This document shows positions 10,621 through 25,680 of a stretch of DNA of 64,000 nt, one piece after another. The DNA is from Centropus unirufus (Eukaryota > Chordata > Aves > Cuculiformes > Centropidae). The translations under genes were made by a program, and so were the position numbers. The notes below the pieces were generated by a model. The model made no database searches. It was not told the origin of the DNA and saw nothing but the letters and a program-made list of their open reading frames with translations. Within the stretch, counting starts at the first letter, position 1. The number at the start of each line of letters is the position of its first letter. The DNA is taken from positions 505,763 through 569,762 of the forward strand of contig VYZI01000124.1 of assembly GCA_013397695.1 (NCBI GenBank), in the 5' to 3' direction.

Positions 10621-13600
10621 AGGCCGAATCAGAATTTTTGGTTAGCTCTTCAGTTAAGAAGGATCCCTCTTTCAAGCTGCAGTTCATTCTGTTATGTCTG
10701 TTATGTCAGATGTACCGAGGACATGAAGTATCCTGAAGCTATTATCAAAACTAAAAAAAGCAATAATGCTGATATGCTGGAAGCTTTTCTTTTACTTTAA
10801 ATATTTCCCATATTATTTTTGCAGGTCAAGTACTGCAGTACTGTGCAGATGGAAGATAAAAGCAGGAAAGGGAAAGTGACTATAAAATAAGTGGGGGAAA
10901 ACCAGGATGAAAGTGAGTAATCAGAATTGTCCAGACCGAATGAAGTGTAGAGATAAACAATCACATTTCAGTGCAAGAGGAAATCAGAGTTTCCTGATAC
11001 TCATGATTTTAATGAACTAAGCTGTTATTCATCTGAGAGGAAAACAGTCCAATTTCACGAGAGGGAGGGGTAGGGCAATTCACAAGTCAGGAGGCGCTGG
11101 GAGGGTAGAAAAGTATGTCTGAAGTCCCCTTACATATTCCCATCCCATTCCATTATGGGAATAGCACATGCAGGGTTAATGCTATCTCAGACCGTGTTAG
11201 CTCTATAACAGAACGCTCACTGGTTTGCTGGGTTTGGTTTGGTGAGTTTTGGTGTATTCTCTCAAAATATTATTGCCTGTCCTCATTTCTGTGACCCTGG
11301 AAACTGCACAAGTTAACTGCAAAACAAGTACAGAGTAAAGATAAAGTAATTAGTGAGTAACTAGTCTCAAACTTTCCTCTCAGGCATGGGTACAGACACA
11401 GAAGGTCTGCTTTACACAGATAAATCAAAGTGGAATAATGAACATTATTTGTTGTTTAAATATATAATATAGATCCTGACATCCTTTATGTCGGTTATTT
11501 TTCTCTTGCCATTAAAATTCTTATCTGAAAGCTTAGAGGTCCATCATGTAGTGAAAAAAGACTGAATTAGGGGAACACGATAATACAGTGGGGACAAGTA
11601 GCACTGAAGTGAGTCTTAATTATTCTTGCTTATGAGAAACACGCTGAAGGAAATGATCATCATGTACTGTAGCATACAGAATTGCGACGTTGCTTCAATG
11701 TCATTAGTGCCTTCCTACTGTCCTGTTGATTAATTCACATTAAATCATACATTGATCAAATTCTACATTATAGTCTGAGATTGCAGTAGGCTCTTTCCCC
11801 TTGCAGCTGGAGGCAAGGCAGAAGTCAACACTGAATTCTAAAGCCAGCGAGGGGAAAAGAAATGGTCCACACTGAGGGATAAACTGGTGGTGATCACAGA
11901 ACCTCTCTGCATGTGGGTACATATGGGAGGGTTGGCATTTCTTTTCCCCCAGGCACAGCAAATGCCCATAATCATCATCAGCGCCAAGTCTGGATGCTTA
12001 ATATGTAGAAAGGAGATAATTTACTGGGAAAGTTATACTAAAGATACTTGCCCTTGCTTTATTAGACAGTGTGTGTTATTTTTTTATGATTTCAGAATTC
12101 TTCACAAGTGTTTGGGTCATAATAATATTTGTGACAATATTAAACTCCTAACTACATGCTTACCAGTAGTCTTTCAGAAAGGCTAATAAAGAATCTGACT
12201 AGAATCCAATACCGTAACTGTGAAAGAGAAGAAAAAAACTCAGTGGAAAGACGGCAGTGTATGAGTTAACGTTAGCTCACCATTCTTTCAGATCAAGCTC
12301 CCTGTGAGTAATAAAACACAAGTCAGATGAATTTATCTGGTCTCAGTCAAGCCTCTCGTGGATAGCTTCCCACACGGGAAAAACTACCTACATAGATTAG
12401 ATCTGTGAATAGTTCCAGGACAGGTGTGAGACTGAACTGCATTGGCAGAACTACTCCAGGGAGCTTGTGTGTGATACTTCGCTCAGTGGTGCCAGTCTTC
12501 AGGAGCACTAAAATTCAGCCAAACATGGCTTTTAAGTAATTGTTTTTAGGGAGTTGGAGAAAGCTTATATTTTGCCGGATTTGCAAGTTTTTTATTACAC
12601 ATTTAAAAGAAATTAAGTACAAGTGAAAATTAAAGAACCCTGAATTATTTCTTACTTGCCAACATTTTGTTGTGAGCAGCAACAATATGACAGCTTCTGA
12701 TGCATCTTTCCTAACAGTCTAAAACAAATAACAAAAAAAGAGCAACATTTTTAAAGGTTAAGAGGGGATAGAATGATAGGGTTTCTCCTACTGAATACAA
12801 AATCTTTCTGTTTCTATTTGATATCCAGACATAGTCTACAGTGATCTATATGAAATGAAAGGTGGACTCGGGTAAACCCGCCACTATTAACTGAGCCTCA
12901 TTTTTCCAATCTTTGTCAGAAGTGAAAAGATTTATTAGGTAAGGAGGTTGAACTGCTCTTTCACCTCCACATCGTCTTTTTCCTCTGTTCTTATAAAGCA
13001 GAACTGAGCCTAAATCACACAGTAGAATTCCTTGTGAGAAGCACATAGTCAGAAGGAAACTGTACTATTTTTCCTGACATAAAGAGAGACAATGCAGACA
13101 AAGGACAGAGAAAAAGTTAATAACAGCATTTGATCCAGGGAACACTGATGCACAAGCAGATTCAGAAACCTGCTTGAAATTAGATGTGTAGCACTCATGT
13201 AAATCAGGGCTGGATCAGTTTCCAGCAGCTGAGTATTCACAACATAAAACAGGTAACTTCTCTGTTGAGTTCATTGTTACAGCCCTTACTGTAGTCTTCC
13301 GTCTCTACCAGTAAGGAGAAAGGATTATAGTCTGGGAGCTGACACTGTGATGTCTGTGCCCTAGCTGCCTCTGAATCATTCAGGGACCCTGCTCTCCAAA
13401 TATTTAAGACAAAGTAAATATTTTTTTCTTGGTTTTGTTTTGCTAGTTATGTGAGGAAAATGTTTGGGCATGTAGTTGTCCAAGGTCAGGGTTATAGTAC
13501 AGCTCCAGTTACTTGCTGCATAGTTTGGAGTTTTATATTCATATGTGAACATGGTTATATAATTTATTGACATATCTATTTATACTTGTTATGTTTCTTA

Positions 13601-13810
13601 TATCCATCACATAGCTGTTGCTATACCCATTTCCTACATTCCACCTTTGCTATATCTACTGAAGCTTGATTTTCATACGCTTGTTTCCGTTATGGGCATG
13701 TAGTATGTCTCTAAAAATTTACCTGCCTAACCTTCATCTTCTTTTGCCAGAGTATTATGGACATAGTGGTTTTATCAATGTTCATCATGGGTCCCTTCTG
13801 ACAGAAAAAT

Positions 13811-13840
13811 ATTCTGTTCTGCTCTATTCTGTTCTATTCT
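13811..13840 (+). repeat. Degenerate TTCTR pentanucleotide repeat
   Basis: Three imperfect 10-base units built from ATTCT, GTTCT and CTATTCT words run in tandem. Related words recur at about 14365-14395, suggesting a decayed microsatellite. Confidence 0.6.
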
Positions 13841-14884
13841 AGACTTTTGGCACTTGCATTAAATTTCAAACTCATCAGCTTTAGTGAGTTAAATAATTTG
13901 TCTTGATACAGGAACTCTCTACTGTAGGAATTGAGACAATAATGGATATCCTCTATCAATTTTCTAATTTTTCAACTAAGCCTGTAGTTGTTCATATTCT
14001 GAGGATGGCGTTGTCTAAGAAAAATAAAAAAGAAATAAAATAAGAAATTGCTTCAATATTACTGGAGATAGTAGTCCTGCTCTTTTGCATATGAATATTT
14101 ACCTCAGTGTACAGTGAGACTCTACACTGTTGTCTCCAAACAGAAATGGGCTTGAAAGTGTGTGTAGCTTTGCTAGCTGGTAACTGGTGATGTCTTTTGA
14201 TAGGTGGTGTAGCTGCCTGCCTCCAGTGCAAATTTCAGCAGTACCCTAGGGGCAGTTAATATCTAAGAATAAATATATCAATTTTCTTAGTTGTTTTTTG
14301 CTTTATATAAACCAGTGTACTGTTTTGCAACCAGATATAAACAATCTGAATAATTATGGGCATGTTCTGTTCTATTTGATCTTCTATTCTGCTTCTCACT
14401 ATAGTAGCCTAACACCAATCTGTAAAACTTTAGTGAAAGGTGTAAATACTAAAGAATTCTGTGGTGTTTCATAATATCAAATACCTTTATTTCATGCAGA
14501 TAATTATTAATACACAAGATGAGACCTGGTCAGTCAGAGTTGCAAAGTTTTAAGTTCCCTTCTGAACGTGAAATTTAGGGCAGTGGTTTGTACTCATTAT
14601 TTATGAATACATGGATCGTATTTGTAACTCCAATGACTTTACACATATGAACAATCTAGATAAGTAATCAGCAAAATGACATCAATTGTGCTGCATATTC
14701 CAATCACAAATAACAGTGTTGCAAAAGTGACTCCGAATGGGTCGTTCTTTTAGGAATGTAATATACAACATGTCTCTTTCACGCTTGCTCTATCTCTCTT
14801 TTTCTAACGACTGTCTTAACCTACAATGCCTAAAACCCTAGATATATTGAAACCTAGGTCTTCACACTAAGATTAAAAGGTTGT

Positions 14885-14916
14885 ACATTCATGGTCCTAT
14901 GATTCTATCTATTTTA
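14885..14916 (+). mobile_element. Possible worn 3' end of a CR1 LINE
   Basis: The words CCTATGATTCTATC at about 14896-14909 resemble the short 8-base terminal repeats that end CR1 elements, here in the sense orientation. The sequence upstream is too diverged to align by eye, so this may be chance. Confidence 0.25.
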
Positions 14917-16158
14917 ACATCTCTTATCTGAGAGTGCTACTTTAGGAAGAGTCTACAGGTTCACTAATAGATATAGGTACAAAGCTGTCATTTTAGATTG
15001 TGTGGAAATGAGATTAGAGTCAGTCTGTCAAGAAGCAAATCTCCCAGCAGTCTAGTTCCTTTCTCCCAGGTAATTAGACAAGTTGAATTCATAAGCCTGG
15101 TGTATTGCATGCACCCCAAAGTCAGATAAAATTATATACAGACATCTGGAATCTAAGATAATACATACAAATTCCATGTATAATTCAGCTCTGTTTTGCA
15201 CGTTAGCATCTGTCTACAAAAAATAAGGAAATTACAAGTCCAGTGTGAAAATCTATTAATTTTGTGGTAGAGACTACTTATAACATTCAGTCTTGAATTC
15301 TTTACAGATCCTAGTAAACTGCATTTGTGTTTTTTCTCCTGATAATCCGGTAAAAATTACTGAGAAATGTTGAATAACCTGTGAGAAACTGAAAATCATG
15401 ATGCTGTCTCAGCAGCTGAAATGCCATCTTTATTCTTCCAGCCATTGTTTCAACTAAGCAGAACATCATGATATTTTTCAAAGAGTAAAATCTATTGCAG
15501 AGTTTCTGAGATATTATGGAAGCCGCATTTCTAGGCACAAACAAAATTAGCTTTGAAAGGGACTGCTGTTTTAGCATTGAAAATATGTCTGCAGTGATGT
15601 GGCTGTACAGCTGGCGTAAGGAAACTTTCTCATCACGTAAGATTAATTAATTAACTGAGTTTGGTCATTTGGAATAGGATAAAGGAATAACCAGGGCTGA
15701 ATCTTACCATAGGATTCATCATCTCCTTTGACAAAGAATGCACTGACTAAAACATCATTGTCTTCAATTGGAGCTGTGGGTGAGTAATTAAGAAAATAAT
15801 GGGAACACATGGCACTGAAATAGCAGGAGGATTCTATTGAACACTGGCAGAGTTTTTGTCCAGGCACCTATTCATACGATCTATTGTTCATATATTCCAG
15901 ATCTTATATGCATAGGGCTAATTTGCCAAACCCTTACAAATGTCCAAAATTCATTTCACTGCAGGAAACTACATTCTAATAGGAGAAGTACTTGGATTGC
16001 AGCCAATTGTGTGCTGTAGAAACCTCTGGAAAGATACTGTTATCATTTATGTTACTGAATTCTGCCTTCATCCAGTTGTCCTTTCATTCCCTGGTGCTCT
16101 CTTACTCCCATTATGCACCTCCTCAAGCTCCTCTTCCTTCTTGATGGATTTAAATGCA

Positions 16159-16208
16159 ATAATTTTAAATAATTTAAATAATATAAATAAATAATTTAAA
16201 ATTTAAAC
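16159..16208 (+). repeat. AT-only low-complexity block
   Basis: About 50 bases consist almost wholly of TTTAAAT and AATAA words arranged as overlapping near-palindromes. Confidence 0.7.
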
Positions 16209-19200
16209 TTACTGCAACAGAAGCAATGCCTTACTGACATGAACTGCTATGTAGCACACATGTTGAGGAGGTATATTTTATACTTGAATACTTTCAGTGG
16301 CTCTAATAACATCAATATTTATATTACTATAAGCTTAGCTTTCAACAGAATAGTGTTATGTTTCCTGCAAGTATTCTTTCTGTCACTTTAATTTCTGGCT
16401 TTTTAAAGGTAAGCATACAGTAGAACAGTGCAATGTCTATGAAGTTCCAGTATTTTTAATGTTATAGCTATAGGAATAATGACCTTTATGCAGCCGTCTG
16501 TGGCAGTCTCTATGCAGTACCTTCAAACTTGGAGCTTCTTTGAGATTATTAATAGCAATAACAGTGTCTCGGCAATGTGAGAACTGTAGCTGTCCAGATT
16601 GAATGTCACTGGTGAAACTGCATTGGAAAATATGGCCATCTGTATTGGTTTAAAAATATAAATTTTAAATCAAAGCGTGAGTCCTTCGATTTCAAATATT
16701 TCTCAAGTGTTTCAAGCAAAATTCTGGAGAATTACTATCATCAGAATATTATTAGGATTATTAAGAAAGTATTGAATATGTCTCAGCTAAACTTCCACTA
16801 ATTTTTAAGTGTTGCTGCAAAAACTTTAAAAGAGATGTGGTGCTTGCAAATTTCTGCGATAAGCTTGACAAGTATAGTAATAATAAGGAATAATGAATAA
16901 AAGTTATCTTAAGCAAATATCTGAACATAGCTTTGTTGCTCTGAAAAGAAGAAATAATTCATTCTGCTGGTCTATTCAGGTTTCTCCAGACTGAACAAAA
17001 ATACAATTGTTTTATTTCATTTACATTATTTCACAGTTTCCAAAGGTTTAGGACAGAAAATATTATCATTGTTATTAGTATGAGTCCCTTACAAATAAGC
17101 AAAAGTTGTTAAAGCATTTTTATAATAGATGAAGTACAGAAACAGCATACATTATCGTTATGTTATTTGGTGCAAATAGCCTAAAATGAGATCTGTCTTT
17201 CCACAGAAATTTTACTTATAGTTTACTGGATTCAATTTTCGCATTATACTGTCATTTTCATTCCCTGTAATAAGTTACAGCTATGCTGGAACTCTTTAAA
17301 GGGATTATAGTGTCGGTAAATTTTAAATCATGCTACTTGCCCATGCTTATATTATTGAAATAATGCATTGTGAGCACTTTTGTGAAATCATGTGAAATCA
17401 TGTACATTAGTAGGCAAAAACTATCAACAGTGTCACTAAAAAATGGGCCTTTAAAAGTTCAGTAGCTGAAGAGTGAATTACTGCAACCATGCTTTTGCAA
17501 TTAGAGAAGGGAAAACATTACAGAAACTGAAGTTAATTTTTGGCTCTGCAGAAAATGTTGGGAATTTTACATTAGCTTCAAAAGGGTGAGATTTCACTTC
17601 TCAGTCTTGTTCCTTCTAACGAGGCAACTGACTCACTGAGCTTACTTGGTCAAGTAATTTAACTGCTAGTCCTATCTGGTTAAAAATACTGAGCTATGTC
17701 AGAACATTTGTTCAAAACTGTGTTGGTGAATCATCTGTTGTCTGTAAAACACTCAAAGATGCCGAAGGAAAAGAGATGATCTTAAGAAATGTCCCATCAA
17801 AATCAAGACATTTCAGCTTTCTCAAAACTGAAGTTAATAGTAAAAGAGTGTCCTATGTTTGTTTTGATTTTCAAAGGAAACATGCATTTTTCACAACAGG
17901 AATGGTTGATATTATGAGGAGACGCTGCACACACACAAAGGAAAAAGCAAACCAAACCATAGAAGGGAAGATATCCAAAAGTAGCTGATACTGTAATACA
18001 AAAGCTATTAAGTAGGTGGGGACAAATCAAATATTTCAGAACAAGGGTCTATATAAAGACTACTGTACAAATAGACATACTTACTAAAGTGATTTTATTC
18101 TCTGTAGTGAGGATCCATCCTGTTGAACTCAGTGCCACGAGATATCTACAAACGGTTATGAACAGTATCAGCTATTTATATGGATAACTGTACATTTGTA
18201 GTTACAAAATAAAAAAAAGTTTTAATGTATATGAGGATATGTGCCCTTATGTGGGAGTGAATAAAATAGTTTGTTAATCACTCAGGAGCTATGTGGAAGC
18301 TTAGAAACTTGTTTAAAAATATGTGAACAATTAGAGTTTAGGATCTCTGTAGTGTTTTTAGTCTTTAGGACTTTCTGAAATGTCTGGTGATAGTCACTAC
18401 TTTTAACTGGTCTGGTCTGACTTGCCTTCCACCCTTCTGTGATGTATAGCATATATTTTCAATATGAAATATTATTTTTTTCTAGTCAGGATCTTTCCAC
18501 TTACCATCCTGTTTAAAACATAAAACATGATACTACCTTATTCATATATTTTTAGCCCTAATCCTCTCATTCTGTCTAATACCATGTAGCCTTTTCAATA
18601 TCTACTTACCAGGTTTAGTACCGATTAAAGTGCTTTTATCTGAGCTACTAGTCTACATTACCAAGCTATATTTTATAAAGATTTTTCATGCATATGTATG
18701 CACCAGCACATAAATATTACCTATGCTGTATATATTTCTTATTAGAGTTTTTAGCCTATATAGCATTTTCCTTTTCTAATTTGCTTTAATGACTTATGAA
18801 GCTGTTGTAATAAAACTTTAGCAATTTTTGCCACTACAGGATTAGTCTATAAGAATAGTAATGGTATAGTAAATTATTATCATAGCATAACAACAAAAAG
18901 GTAGTGTGTATCGATTTTATTTAGATGAACTCGTAGAAAATACCTATCTATAGAAAATAGATAAGAAAATATGGAAAATAGATGAGAGTTTTTCATCCAG
19001 CAGAACTTGCGAGAGACCCGAGAGGGTTAACCTTTAGACACCAGTCTCATTTACTTATAGTAAGGTGATGCGTTAAACAATACTTTTGTCCCTATTGTAG
19101 GGAAACAAGTAAAGATGGAAGAATTTATAACTCCTTCCATGTAAATTAAATTAATTGCACTGTCAGGGCTAAAACTCTGTTACTGACTTTTCAGTGAAGA

Positions 19201-22200
19201 TGACACTGAAGAATGCAAAGGCAGAAAGGATAAAAGAAACTTATAGTTAAAAAGTGAAGTTCCTTCATCTGAGAATGCAGCAAAAGTGAAGGGCACATAC
19301 ATTTCACTCTGGAAATCTGGAGGATTTGTAATAGTAACTCCTGAAGCATCCATCATAATTGGAGAACAGCATACAAGGAACATGCCAAAAGGAGGAAGAA
19401 AAGCAGGAAGTGGTCATCTGTTTTACGGTGGTTGATGGCCTTTTGCCTTTGTCATAATAAAGGAATATCTGTGAAAAATGGGATGAAATGTAATTTACGT
19501 TAGCTAGAGATAGAGGGAGAAGTCATGCTAGCCTGATAGCCGTATTTGACAAGACATCCAGTTTGCTTGAAGAAAATCGTATTGCACCTTTTCTATCTGG
19601 ACATCATGAGAACATTTTATATGGTGAAATTGTTTAGCCTGAGAAAGAGACTTAGGAACTCAGGAAACTTAGAAACAACTAGTTTTCTAAGTCTAAAACA
19701 ACTAAAAGGAAGAGAGTAAAAAGTTATGCCATTTGTCTCCAGAGATGTTATTAGTGGAATTCCTCTAACATAGTCTTTGGAGCTGACAGTTACTAACATG
19801 TTAATTTAGGAATTTAGTTTATTAGAAATAAAGTCATCTGATGACACAACTTCGAGGTAAATTCTCATCAGAGTACTGTAATAATATATGAGAAGTCTTT
19901 GAAAGTCTTGAGGTTCAGAGATGCAGAAATAACAGATTCATGATGAAATTCAGCAAAACAAATATATTATGTACTGATACATTTATATTGCTAATTAACA
20001 AAACTTATAACTTGAGGTGAGGGAATGTATGGGAAGGGAGGCATGGATGTATGAGTCAGTCACAAAACACTTGTGTGACTTGGCCTTGACAGTGAAAAGG
20101 ATAGAGAATGGAAGGAAAAGAGAGAGAAAGATTGAGAGAAGGAAAACAGCTTAGAATGTATGAGGTTTTTCCAGTAGACAATGAAAACTTGAGGTTTAAT
20201 AGTAGGAAAGGTTAAAACTATTTAGAAAATCATAGAGAGTATTAAAAAAAAGCTTAAACTAGAGCAGATACAAAGATCAACTTTTCTGATAGTTAGAGGA
20301 ATGAAGAACCTATTCTACATGACAGGACTGAAATAGCTGGACTTAGCCTGGCAAAATAATAGCTGAGAAAACGTATGATTGCTTTCTATAAATAAATGGG
20401 GGTGGGAGGAGGATGAGCTGTTTTTGCTAAAGGACAAGGTTACACAAGAACAAATGACTAAAATAAACTAGCTATGAATGTGTTTATTCTGAAAATTCAT
20501 AAAAAGGATTTTAAGATGGACCTCAAATGAGATGAATGGGATTATATGACATGATTACTTATGATAGCAGAGAATTGGATTCACTGACCCAGGATGCCTC
20601 CCCTAGTTCTACACCATGTGCTCATACAAACAGTCATTGTGTGTTCAGACCAGTACATCACCTATTTCTGTGATTAGTGGCTTCCTCTGCTGAGATACCT
20701 TTCAACATTGTCTGAAGACTTCAGTTTTCATTTCCAGCAATGATGCAATCAGGAAGACAGATTTGGATTTACTTCCTTGGTTCTCCTTGCCCTTCTCCTT
20801 CCACCCCCTTGTCTTTTATGTATAAGGGAAATAATGCTACACTTCTGCATTCTCTAGTGAATTTTCAAGTTTTACTTCTTGTATTTTTGGCAGAAAAACA
20901 GAATAGGGTGAGTGATGACAACAAAGTACATGAAAGGTAGGTGATAAAGTATGAGTAGGTATGAGCAACAACCAGTTTTACAGCTACTGTACACTACTTC
21001 ACATATGAGCAGTAATGTATACACACTTTACATTTTAATTTTTATCTAAAAGGCATTAACAGCTACTTTGATTTAATTTTGAAGAATTTGATTTTTACTG
21101 ACATATAGGAAATTCAAATACAGACCTGTAAATGTTTTTCTGTAGATTGTTTTTTCATATGTTCCGCTGATTCCACAGAATTTTCTTGCTCTCCCAGCTC
21201 GCTGAGCAGCTGCTGTGAGTGATCTGCTGCCTTCAAGTGCAACATTGGCTCAGGTGACTGAGACGATCAAGGTGCATCTGCTCATCTTGGTGACTCAGAT
21301 TTCTTTTTTTATTAATGCTGTCGACAGAATTCTCTTTTCAAGCATAGGCATTCCTGATGATTAGTCTAGAAGAACACATGTGTAAGCTATGATTTTCACA
21401 ACTATGTAACAACTATGTACAGCTTCACAACTATGAAAACTACCCATTGAGCCTTGAAGAATTGGCTCTATAATCCTTGGTCATGATGTTGCAAGAACTT
21501 GTTAGCCAAAAGAAAAACATGTGCAACTGGTAAAACACTATACATAAAATATCTTTTTACTAGACAGAAAGTTTCTGTTCCCCTTTCCTTTGATTTTGAA
21601 AAAGAAGTAAGGTAATCTTTGGAATATGGATGAGTGATTTGGGAAACTGGTACAAGAAAGAAAGGAATTTCTAGGAAGAGCTGTACAAATGCTAAACTTT
21701 TATTCATCCAGTGTGACCTGAGAGGGCTATTATTCATAATGGTAAATCAGTCGCAATGTTCAGAATTTCATCTCTGTCTTCCTGCTGTTGATCATGTGCT
21801 GGAGCTGACTATGGTATTTTCAAGCATGTTAGAAAGATATCAAAGGAGCATAAGAGCAGCAGTGCAGAAAAAAATCAGACTTGTGTGTTGCATTATGCCC
21901 CGTCAGTCACAGTGAATGTCGCCTGACACAGCGTGGTCTTTGTACGCGGATGGTCTTAAGGGCTTAAAATTCTTAAAAGGAATTTTTTTCCTGAGCTAAG
22001 TTATTAAGAATTTATTCTAAATCAGGAATGAAGGATGTGCCCCTTTAGAAACAGTGGTGTCCTGAGATTCCTAAATCTTTGTCAATTTAAAATGATGGCA
22101 AGCAGTAGTAGCATATTTATTGTATAGCAGTAGCTATATTAATAGCAATCACATAACAGCTGAAAAACATTCCTTTTCTGTCTGGGCATGTCGCCTTGCT

Positions 22201-25200
22201 ACGTTAGCAAAGGTTCCGGAACAGAGGATGACAGGCTTTCATAGAGAATCATGCTGTTAAAATAACATTCTTTCCTGTACCATGGCTTCTGGCACTGGAA
22301 CCCACCATCCCATCATAAATTGCTGACCTCAGCATAGCACAGCATTAATATTGTGTCTTTAGCCCCTTGGATACCATTTCTCTGGGGAAACTTGTATCAG
22401 ATTTAGAAGGAAGGGAAAAGCTTCACAGGAAGATATACACATATACATAGACACATACATTGTATTTATTGCAGAAAAAATTCAGAACATAGACTTCATA
22501 GAATTGTCATTATTTTTTCAAAATTACAACATTAGTGGTGATAGTTCTTTACTTTTTATTTATAGGTGAAATGGAAATTAGGTCCCATATATTCAAAGTG
22601 TCGTCTTCCAGAAATTCCTGCTAAAGCCTGTCTACATCAATGTATTAGTTTCAATAACAACAGAGTTTGATGTGGAAGAGGCCGAAGCACTCTTTAGCAG
22701 TACCAGTAGAGTTTTCTTTTATTTTGTTGACTGTAACTCCTTTCCTTATATCAATCCTGAATTGCAGTTCTTCTTTCTTTATATTTACTTCTAGGTTATA
22801 TCTGCTACTGTGAAACATAATATTTGTCATTTTTTAGCCATTTTACTCTGTGGATTCTTGATTCATTAAGAAATACATCTCACTATAGATTTGCTTCAAT
22901 GGACAGTAAAAAGACTGCTAAATTGGATATGGAATAAGCCAATACTTATTGGTATGCCACCAGGCCAAAGTGTTTGCAGTGTCAATTTACAGGCTATGGA
23001 TACATTTCTAAACTTCACTGGAGCTAAAAGGGGAGTAAAAGACAAGCTGTGGTTATTGAATTGCGTGACTCTCGAAGGGTCTTGCACATTTGTTGAAAAT
23101 AGTCAACACAGATAACCTATCACAAATGTTGAACAAATCTGTTTCTTACCCTAGAATCACAATGCTAATCCTAACTCAGAGAACTGTCTCTTAAATGTTA
23201 AATACTGGAATTTAATTCTTCCTGCTCAACTTCTTAAGAAGCTGGCCTTTTTTCTCTGGTACTAAGTAAATAACTCATTCATTTCGTCTTTGTCCTGCAT
23301 AAGTACTCTAATCTGCAGCACAGCTCTTCCAGGCGTGAAAAGTACTTATTCACACCATGTACTGGAGATCCACAGGCACAGTGGGTCATACTGCTGTAAG
23401 TTCACCTTCTTTTCTGACTTTCAGATGGCTTTTTTATGTAATATCTGTACTTCTGCACACACACCCTAGCATGGAAATGATACATTCTGAAATTTGTTTT
23501 TCTGTAATTAAAGTCAGAGGTGATAACACAGTAATTACTAGGTTTTCTGTTCCTGTCACCCAATTCACTGGCAGAAAAGTATTCTTGGCATCATTCCGTT
23601 AAATCTTGCTTTCTGTTTACTTCAAATTCTACTTTTATGTAGGGGATCTGATTTGATGAAGGATTTAATTTACAAGATGTGAGATAAGAGAACAGTTGTT
23701 TTAAGATACAGAGGAAAAGTGAAGGAATGAACTTTTATGCTGAAAAATTGTATTTAATATACAGCCAGCTATAATGAGCTCATCTGGTTTACAATATTAT
23801 TTTTGGTTTTGTTTGCTTGGAAAAGCACAGAGTTGTTCATATTTATCTTCTCCCATGTCCCCTTTGCTGAAACAAGGACAGTTAAATTTCTTTCCAAGAG
23901 GTCAATTACCCATTAACAAAACACCGTATAGAGAAGGAAGGTATCACTTTGATTCAGACCTGGAAAATAATACCATATCTTCCGTTCTGCATCATCATGG
24001 AGGCATATGCAACTATTTCTGGAGGTGATGATAGGCTACTCAGCCTCCTAAGCTTCCCGGACTTCTGTCACTCCTTTTCACACCAGATCTATTTTTACCT
24101 TTTCAGGACCCTTTTGGAATGCCAAGAACCCCATTCCTTTGCAAACTACAAACTTCTCCAGTCATTTTGCTGCCCCCTATTGCTATCCCAGTTACTGTTT
24201 GATTTCTACTTATTCTTTTTTTATTTTTTTCATGGTTATTAGGTCCTACTTGGACATCTTTTCAGTTCTTCCCTAATTTATAAAGGGTAAATCAGCTGAA
24301 GGTTCCCGTTAATGTTAATCGATATTGTATATAAATCTGTGCAGCACAGAGAAGTCTTTCCCCTCCTTTTTTGGTGAAGGGTGATATGAACGTGCTTAAT
24401 TTTTCTTTGATACTATATTAAGAAAGACAAGAATAAAGATATTTAAATGGCTTCTCATTTTAATACAGAGCAGAAAACATGCCAATGCCTATAGGTTGGT
24501 CTATATTTACACATTCTGTCATCTTAGTGAGGAGATTATTTATTTTCACCATTTTAAATGATTAATTATTGTAGTTCTGGTTTATCAGATTGAAAGCCTT
24601 GAAGAATGAAAAGTCTCAGGTTATTCACAGAGGAAATACAGTATAAGAACTATAGAAGCATGGCCCATGCTTTTATCCTGCTTTCTCACACACATATTGT
24701 CTCATGCTATGCCTCAACTTAGACCAGAGGGACCTTTCAGTGAATAAGTGGATAATTTAATCTCCATCCTTATTTTCTTTTTTTGCCTCATAAACGGCCA
24801 GTTATCGTAAATGGGGACTGTGGTTTTTGTTTGCTGTGCACACCTGCCCAGTGACAACCCTTGTTGGAATCTACTTGCTTATTTCATACAGAACTTTATC
24901 AGCTTGCAACAATTATTGGATTCACCTGGGATTGATTTGACATAATATTCCAAAGTTTGAGGGATCTTCAACCAAATATCACCTCTTAATTATATTAGAC
25001 TAATACCATCTTTACAAACTGTTCTTTTTGGGACAGTATTTCCAATCTAAACTTTGATAGGCTTAACCCAGGAGTAGGTCATGCAGAAGCTAATACAGAT
25101 CTGTCTGATGTGAAAGCTAGGGCTAATTGCATTTGACTCCTAATTCTTTGGGGCACATCTGCACTATCCTACCTCTAAAACCTGATCTTCTTCTAGTTGT

Positions 25201-25680
25201 CCCTCCAAAAAATTTGGGAAAATAAGAATTATATTGAATTGTATAATTTTAAGATATATTTTCTTTTTTCATAGTAATGACAAATAGAAGTCTTGAGATT
25301 TTCCAGAACACTTCAGCTTTAAGATATTTTTTTTTCCTAGACATTTAAGTTAATTAATACTAGTTTGTCTCTCATTTGTTATGGTGACACCTGCATGTGG
25401 CTACCTGAACATAGCTAGAGCACCTTGTTGCCCAAACAATATGCCCAGAAGGAAGACTGAATCCCCATCTGTGTACATTCACATTCACTTTTTCTCCCTT
25501 CCTGGCTCAAGAGAGTCAGGGTGGACTGTGGAAAATTGGCCAAAGGAAGAGCAGTAACTGATTATCTGTTGCCTATATGAAAAAGTGTGTCTGGTTGGAA
25601 TCAATCCCCCTGGAGTCATCTGGTCCCAGATGGCAATAGGAAGGCACTGGTTTGTATGAACAATGAAATTATCAGTCGTA

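Larger units (their letters stand above)
1951..13800 (+). other. Intronic stretch, no gene seen
   Basis: AT-rich unique-looking sequence with scattered low-complexity tracts: a CA repeat near 2456-2480, a TA repeat at 8031-8043 and poly-A or poly-T runs. A perfect hairpin lies at 7781-7802, and a homeobox-site-rich block at about 10440-10620. I see no exon, RNA gene or intact mobile element. Confidence 0.6.
13841..25680 (+). other. Intronic stretch, no gene seen
   Basis: AT-rich intron sequence. It includes a possible CR1 tail near 14895, an AT-only low-complexity block at 16159-16208, a short direct duplication near 17385-17402, and imperfect duplications of an ACAACTATG word at about 21398-21436. 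No coding exon, RNA gene or complete transposon is apparent. Confidence 0.6.

Noticed and set aside
17381..17402. Short direct repeat of TGTGAAATCA as possible start of an array
   Set aside because: Only two units are present; not a CRISPR or satellite array, and the host is a vertebrate.
23774..24242. Overlapping + frames of 84 and 97 codons
   Set aside because: The second is Phe/Leu-rich only because of T-rich DNA; no exon signals.
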